From the NCBI GenBank assembly GCA_964626385.1, contig CAZVEO010000049.1:1-18700 (forward strand): DNA of 18,700 nucleotides, given 5' to 3'. The stretch's first letter is position 1, and each line of letters starts with the position of its first letter. Under the pieces are notes generated by a model, which was given only the letters and a program-made list of their open reading frames with translations, made no database searches and was not told the origin of the DNA. The DNA is from Scybalousia_A sp964626385 (lineage in GTDB: Bacteria; Bacteroidota; Bacteroidia; Bacteroidales; P3). Made by a program: the position numbers and the translations under genes. Of this stretch, positions 14,979 to 18,700 are shown piece by piece.

Positions 14979-16496
14979 TTAAATACTTTGATGCACAAGA
15001 CTACCCTCTACAAATATGGCACTATATGGTCGCGAAGGACAAACATATTCGCACATTCCACAACCTATACACTTGCTTTCATTGATAGAAGGAATTTTAA
15101 GAGAATTTTCGTCCTGCGGATTTATAGGCACCATAAAAATAGCAAACGCAGGACAATGCCTTGCACAATTGCCACAATCGTGTTTGTCTTTGGTAACTAT
15201 ACAATTTTGTTTTACCCAATGAGCAGTACCTATCTTTATTGTAGTTTTTTCTTCCTTAGTTATTTTTTCTATTGCTCCCGCAGGACAAACCTCAGAGCAA
15301 AGAGTACATTCTACTCTACAAGCTCCTTTCTCAAAACTCATTTCGGGTTGCATCAAGTGTAACAAATCTTTTGAAGGTCGCAAAACATTGTTAGGACATT
15401 TGCTTATACATAGTTGACAACCAGTACAACGTTGCTGAAAATTTTTCAAACTCTTTGATCCCGGTGGTACAATGGGGTTTTCTCTATTATATGCTTTTTT
15501 ATCTTCTATTATAGCCAAACCTCCGTCTACTTTCTTTTTGTCTTGCGCCAAAGCCAACGAAGTACCCAACAAAAGCGAAGAAGTTAAAAAAGCACGCTTT
15601 GAAATATCAACATTTGTTTTATTATCATTATCATTCATTTGATTTTTCTCTACAATCGTTTTTTTATTCTTTTTTAAGGTATAGTGTATAGCATCCTTTG
15701 GACAAGAGGCTTGACAATTGCCACAAACCACACAACGAGAATAATCAACTATGTTTTGTTTACCATTAATACACTCAGCTTTACAATTCTTAGTACATTT
15801 GTCGCACTTTATACATTTGCTCTCATCTATTCTTATTTTGAAAAACGAAAACCTTGCAACAAAACTCAACAAAGTACCTACAGGACAAATACTATTGCAA
15901 TACAATCTTCCTTTTTTCCAAGCCAAAAAACCTATTATTACAAAACTCACCAAAGCAATAACAAAAGTACTTATACTCCTTATCCATATTTCTTGCGAAT
16001 AAAAAGTATAGGAGTTTAATCTTTCCGAAAAATAAGCAAGAATGTTATTAAAGAAAAGATATATTGGAGAAAACAAATTCTGCACTATTCTTCCATACGA
16101 AGAATAAGGAGCCAAAAGAATAGCCAAAGAGTTTATTCCGAATATTAAGGCAATTACAAACAGAGCAAAAACAACGTACCTAAGCCACTTGTGTTCTTTT
16201 GAAAAACGAAAACGATTTTTCTTGCGTATAGAATGAATATGAGAAAAAACATCTTGCATTATTCCCAAAGGACAAACAATAGAGCAATATATTCTGCCAA
16301 ATAAAAGAGTAAGAATAAGAATAATAGCTACAACTACAAAATTTAAAGCCATTATGGCAGGAAGTAACTGTATTTTTGCAAGAAAAGAAAAGTATTTGTA
16401 TAACACTCCTGTAAAGTCCAAAAAGAGCAATGTTATCAGAACAAATACCAATAACGCCAAGGTTTGCCTAAACCTCTTCAAAAAAGATTTTGTCAT
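14979..16496 (-). CDS. Membrane polyferredoxin (4Fe-4S, NapH/NosR-like) with ferredoxin C-terminal domain
   Basis: The 505-residue protein has several membrane helices in its first 200 residues, with two CxxxCP sites typical of NapH/NosR-type proteins (Cys71 and Cys75 in RIYCSIVCPLG, and LYCNSICPVG). Two ferredoxin clusters follow (CIKCDKCTKNC and CVVCGNCQASC). Then comes a linker with a Tat-like segment, SKRAFLTSSLLLG (from Ser299). The C-terminal part carries four more cysteine groups: CTGCQLCISKC, CRVECTLCSEVC, the CGNCARHC group and CIGCGMCEYVC. It probably conducts electrons between a membrane donor and periplasmic acceptors such as the neighbouring reductase. The internal Tat-like segment suggests a fusion of a membrane protein and an exported ferredoxin. 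It starts at ATG 16496, behind a TATCTTTG element. Confidence 0.88.
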   Translation of the reverse strand: MTKSFLKRFRQTLALLVFVLITLLFLDFTGVLYKYFSFLAKIQLLPAIMALNFVVVAIILILTLLFGRIYCSIVCPLGIMQDVFSHIHSIRKKNRFRFSKEHKWLRYVVFALFVIALIFGINSLAILLAPYSSYGRIVQNLFSPIYLFFNNILAYFSERLNSYTFYSQEIWIRSISTFVIALVSFVIIGFLAWKKGRLYCNSICPVGTLLSFVARFSFFKIRIDESKCIKCDKCTKNCKAECINGKQNIVDYSRCVVCGNCQASCPKDAIHYTLKKNKKTIVEKNQMNDNDNKTNVDISKRAFLTSSLLLGTSLALAQDKKKVDGGLAIIEDKKAYNRENPIVPPGSKSLKNFQQRCTGCQLCISKCPNNVLRPSKDLLHLMQPEMSFEKGACRVECTLCSEVCPAGAIEKITKEEKTTIKIGTAHWVKQNCIVTKDKHDCGNCARHCPAFAIFMVPINPQDENSLKIPSINESKCIGCGMCEYVCPSRPYSAIFVEGSLVHQSI

Positions 16497-16540
16497 AAAT
16501 TTTTAAAGTTTATTACTAATTGTTCAATAAAATACTTCTG

Positions 16541-16548
16541 CAAAGATA
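16541..16548 (-). promoter_or_regulatory. Putative -7 element upstream of the polyferredoxin gene
   Basis: On the minus strand TATCTTTG matches TAnnTTTG, 44 bp upstream of the ATG at 16496. No clear -33 TTG is present, so this may be a secondary start inside the tat operon. Confidence 0.5.
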
Positions 16549-16577
16549 AAAACTTTTTTTTTAAAAGTACTTTATCT

Positions 16578-17327
16578 TTAATATTTTTTTTCTGTATATC
16601 TCACAATTGCAATACTTAACTCATAAAGCAACCATATAGGCAAAAAAACAATTGTAAGCGTAAAAACATCTGTTGTAGGCGTAATAATAGCAGCAAGAAC
16701 AAGAATCAAAACTATTGCATGCCTACGATATTTTATCATAAACTTATGTTTTAAAAGTCCTAATTTTGCTAAAATCCAACTCAAAATAGGAATCTCAAAT
16801 ACCACTCCAAAAATCAAAGTCATAATCAAAAGCGTCTGTATATATGAATGCAAAGAAATAAGAGTTGTAACACTATTAGAAACCTTATAACCAACAAGAA
16901 AATTATAGGTAATGGGAAAAATAATAAAGTAATTGATTAAGGCACCAAACACAAACAAAAGATAAGAAATAAGCACAATACGAAACGAATATTTTTTTTC
17001 ATTGGTATAAAGAGCCGGCGAAACAAAAGAGAACAACACCTTAATAATATAAGGAGAAGACAAAATAACAGCACAAACCAAAGCCATTTTTAAATGAGCC
17101 ATCATTTGAGTTGTTATCTCTGTAGCTATCATTTGCACTTTTATAGGAGTTATTCCAAGCAAAGTATAAGTCAAAAAACTTTTCTTTGTTGGATAAAATA
17201 CTATGTTAAACATAAAGTCCTTAAAACAAAAACAAACAACAAAAGTAATGAGCAAGGAAATAAGTATTTTAAACAAACTTCCTCTCAAATCTTCCAAATG
17301 TTCCCAAAAAGTTTTATTAACCTCCAT
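16578..17327 (-). CDS. tatC: Sec-independent protein translocase TatC
   Basis: This 249-residue inner-membrane protein is the receptor of the twin-arginine export pathway, which binds RR signal peptides of folded proteins. The N-terminus carries FWEHLEDLRGSLFKI, the conserved cytoplasmic segment before the first helix. About six hydrophobic helices follow, with the usual pro-rich loops, and the length is normal. It lies 52 bp downstream of tatA, and no tatB is present, so this is a minimal TatAC system as in many Bacteroidota and Firmicutes. The following genes include a clear Tat substrate, which fits a shared redox operon. Confidence 0.95.
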   Translation of the reverse strand: MEVNKTFWEHLEDLRGSLFKILISLLITFVVCFCFKDFMFNIVFYPTKKSFLTYTLLGITPIKVQMIATEITTQMMAHLKMALVCAVILSSPYIIKVLFSFVSPALYTNEKKYSFRIVLISYLLFVFGALINYFIIFPITYNFLVGYKVSNSVTTLISLHSYIQTLLIMTLIFGVVFEIPILSWILAKLGLLKHKFMIKYRRHAIVLILVLAAIITPTTDVFTLTIVFLPIWLLYELSIAIVRYTEKKY

Positions 17328-17379
17328 CTATTCTATAGGGTTAAGAAAGTTTTGTAAAAACTTGTACAGAATAGGAGTA

Positions 17380-17544
17380 CTACTCTTTTTTTTGTTCTTC
17401 TTCTAAGTCTGTTTTTCCATTTACTCCGTCCTTAAAACTCTTAACTCCTTTACCCAAACCTTTCATTAGTTCAGGTATTTTTTTACCACCAAATAAGAGT
17501 AAAATAACTATGGCTATAATAATGATTTCTGTTGTTCCTAACAT
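17380..17544 (-). CDS. tatA: Sec-independent protein translocase TatA
   Basis: This 54-residue protein has a single N-terminal membrane helix (MLGTTEIIIIAIVILLLF) followed by the FGGKKIPELMKGLGKGVKSFK amphipathic helix that defines TatA/E. A charged tail (EEEQKKE) ends the protein. I chose ATG 17542-17544; the frame extends 23 codons upstream, but a TatA starts with its membrane helix. TatA oligomers form the protein-conducting part of the Tat pathway, and without a tatB here it probably does both jobs. A canonical promoter lies directly upstream (17569-17598). Confidence 0.94.
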   Translation of the reverse strand: MLGTTEIIIIAIVILLLFGGKKIPELMKGLGKGVKSFKDGVNGKTDLEEEQKKE

Positions 17545-17568
17545 AATGTATAATGTTTTATTGTTTTG

Positions 17569-17598
17569 CAAAGATAGGTATTTTTTTTTGATTTCCAA
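17569..17598 (-). promoter_or_regulatory. Bacteroidota-type promoter of tatA
   Basis: On the minus strand TTG (17596-17598) is followed after 19 bp by TATCTTTG (17569-17576). The start is expected near 17562, giving a leader of about 18 nt. It lies directly behind the terminator of the DUF5606 gene. Confidence 0.8.
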
Positions 17599-17601
17599 CA
17601 C

Positions 17602-17629
17602 AAAAAATGGCAAAAAACACTTTTTGCCA
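17602..17629 (-). terminator. Intrinsic terminator after the DUF5606 gene
   Basis: On the minus strand TGGCAAAAA (17629-17621) pairs with TTTTTGCCA (17616-17608) around a 4-nt loop, followed by six T residues (17607-17602). It lies 30 bp beyond the DUF5606 stop codon, and four bases before the tatA -33 element. Confidence 0.85.
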
Positions 17630-17658
17630 AATATCTAATAACCAAAATGATTAATAAC

Positions 17659-18078
17659 TTACTCTTCTGTCTTTTGTTCTGTTTCTTCTGTTGTTTCCAA
17701 ATCTATCAAATTGCTTTTTAACAATATGTTATACCAAGAAAACAACTTTCTCATATCAGAAATATGCACTCTGTCTTTATCATAATTTGGAAAAACTTTT
17801 TCCATATATTCTCTTAATTCTTTTTCAGATGCCTTTGGGTCTATACAGTCCTTACCTTCTTCATTTTTGTAAATGTTTTGAAAAATAGTTTGCAAAGGCA
17901 CGTCCTCATCTATGGCAAACATTGTAATATCCTTCAAAGATGATATTCTTTCGTATGCAAAAGCAGGCATACGTTTTTTATCTGATAAAGACTCTACTAA
18001 AGTACCGGATTTAGTTGGAGAAAGAAGTTTGTACAAGCCCGGTTTACCTGTAATTGCCAAAATTCCTGTCAAGTCCAT
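17659..18078 (-). CDS. DUF5606 domain protein
   Basis: This 139-residue protein begins MDLTGILAITGKPGLYKLLSPTKSG, a start I associate with the DUF5606 family of Bacteroidota. The N-terminal part (1-55) looks like a small beta-rich domain. A helical region follows (about 60-125) containing ELREYMEKVFPNYDKDRVHISDMRKLFSWYN-type residues, and the tail is short and acidic (ETTEETEQKTEE). It has no signal peptide, so it should be cytoplasmic. The function of the family is not known to me. It lies 41 bp downstream of the S4-domain gene and ends at its own terminator, so it is probably co-transcribed with the S4 gene. Confidence 0.87.
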   Translation of the reverse strand: MDLTGILAITGKPGLYKLLSPTKSGTLVESLSDKKRMPAFAYERISSLKDITMFAIDEDVPLQTIFQNIYKNEEGKDCIDPKASEKELREYMEKVFPNYDKDRVHISDMRKLFSWYNILLKSNLIDLETTEETEQKTEE

Positions 18079-18119
18079 AATGTTTATGTTTTATTTAATT
18101 ATTTACAGTGATTTATACT

Positions 18120-18338
18120 CTAATATGTTCTTATTTCGTATTCGCCTATGGTTATAACTTCGTTCCTTCTTATTTTTGCTCTTTTCCTTAACTCTGTGCT
18201 ACCATTACGCTTCACCATTGAATTAATTACCAATTCTTGAGCCATTGCTCCACTTTCTGCTACATTGGTTGCTTTCAATAATTTAATCAACTCTATAAAA
18301 TCTTGTTCCTCTTTTAACTTAAAACTTATAACATTCAT
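18120..18338 (-). CDS. S4-domain RNA-binding protein, YbcJ-like
   Basis: This 72-residue protein is little more than an S4 RNA-binding domain: FIELIKLLKATNVAESG, then AQELVINSMVKRNG and RKRAKIRRNEVITIG, matching the helix-turn-helix and strand order of the YbcJ-like family (COG2501). Such proteins are thought to bind structured RNA, and their physiological role is not well known. ATG 18336-18338 is preferred to an in-frame GTG two codons upstream, because the protein then starts MNVISFKL. A TATATTTG element lies upstream. The other flank is the repeat block that runs to the window end. Confidence 0.88.
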   Translation of the reverse strand: MNVISFKLKEEQDFIELIKLLKATNVAESGAMAQELVINSMVKRNGSTELRKRAKIRRNEVITIGEYEIRTY

Positions 18339-18358
18339 AAGCACTTTTTTTGAGTTTG

Positions 18359-18366
18359 CAAATATA
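18359..18366 (-). promoter_or_regulatory. -7 element of the S4 gene promoter
   Basis: On the minus strand TATATTTG matches TAnnTTTG, 20 bp upstream of the ATG. A TTG at 18388-18390 gives 21 bp spacing, at the edge of the usual range. Confidence 0.6.
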
Positions 18367-18423
18367 CAACTTTTTAGTCAAACAAAGCAAAACCACAATA
18401 AAATAACTCTTCTTAACAATAAA

Positions 18424-18499
18424 CACCCTGTGGGTGCTTTGCGTCTATGCTAACCTATGCAAAAAAATGGCTTTGCCCTTATAGAACACCCTGTGGGTG
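18424..18499. repeat. Cluster 3 of small hairpin repeats
   Basis: Two exact copies of CACCCTGTGGGTG (18424-18436 and 18487-18499) flank GCTAACCTATGC and a GGCTTTGCC (18469-18477). The second hairpin follows GGCTTTGCCCTTATAGAACA, the most complete form of the unit seen in this window. It leads straight into copy B of the dispersed repeat. Confidence 0.75.
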
Positions 18500-18509
18500 C
18501 AACCTATAC

Positions 18510-18700
18510 TAACCTATAAAAACCCTAAAAAAACACCTCTCAAAAAAAAATTTCGGGAAATCGCGTAAATACCTATTTAAAAGCAAAAAATAAGGGTGCT
18601 ACTACTGATTATCAATCACTTAACCTTTTTCGAAGGGTCAAAATCGGGCATTTTTCTTGATTTTCAGCGTTTTCGAGAGGTTTTTTGAAGAAAAATTTTT
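18510..18700. repeat. Dispersed repeat, copy B (cut by window end)
   Basis: The stretch 18554-18700 aligns gap-free with 2588-2734 in the same orientation, with about 18 differences by eye. It is likewise preceded by TAACCTATAAAAACC and a GGCTTTGCC/TGT-loop hairpin. The window ends inside the similarity, so the right boundary is not visible. No coding region is supported between 18345 and 18700. Confidence 0.85.

Noticed and set aside
16578..17544. Missing tatB taken as a deletion
   Set aside because: Minimal TatAC systems without TatB are common in Bacteroidota, and the spacer between tatA and tatC is only 52 bp, so nothing suggests a lost gene.

Overview
The window looks like chromosomal DNA of an AT-rich member of the Bacteroidota, probably an anaerobic Bacteroidales-type bacterium. 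Three things point there. Several genes carry the Bacteroidota promoter pattern (TTG or TTTG, 19-21 bp, then TAnnTTTG) with no recognisable Shine-Dalgarno sequence. Lineage-typical proteins are present (a DUF5606 protein, DUF4369/thioredoxin-like secreted proteins, a Bacteroidota-style MsbA-like exporter and Ddl). There is also an iron-sulfur-rich, Tat-linked redox cluster. I cannot resolve the family or genus.

Layout. Positions 1-1380 (minus) are the 5' part of a 23S rRNA gene, cut by the window edge. Upstream of it, on the same strand, there is no 16S or tRNA gene but rplU-rpmA (L21-L27), about 180 bp away. Positions 2200-3240 are a gene-free block of small hairpin repeats, a 147-bp core repeat that returns at 18554-18700, and larger inverted repeats. 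Positions 3287-9488 (plus) hold a MerR-type regulator overlapping ddl, an MsbA-like ABC exporter, smpB with a canonical promoter, a 652-residue protein with two thioredoxin-like domains that both lack the CxxC cysteines, and a small lipoprotein. Positions 9489-9990 are mostly non-coding, with a good promoter followed by a possible 52-codon ORF. Positions 9991-12187 (plus) hold three unrecognised or weakly recognised secreted proteins; the last is a thioredoxin-like protein with an intact CHSC motif. pgk follows at 12268-13461, closed by a bidirectional terminator.

Positions 13525-18338 (minus) read, in transcription order: an S4-domain RNA-binding protein, a DUF5606 protein, an intrinsic terminator, then tatA, tatC, a membrane polyferredoxin and a Tat-signal aldo/keto reductase with a C-terminal iron-sulfur domain. 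The last four fit together: TatAC can export the folded reductase, and the polyferredoxin could pass electrons to it at or across the membrane. This link is inferred from gene order and motifs. The window ends inside the second copy of the core repeat.

Most genes are ordinary housekeeping genes. The parts worth a second look are the 23S gene without a 16S neighbour, the hairpin-repeat family whose stem arms change together, the repeated 147-bp core, the double thioredoxin-like protein with both active sites lost, and the promoter plus small ORF or RNA at 9600-9800.
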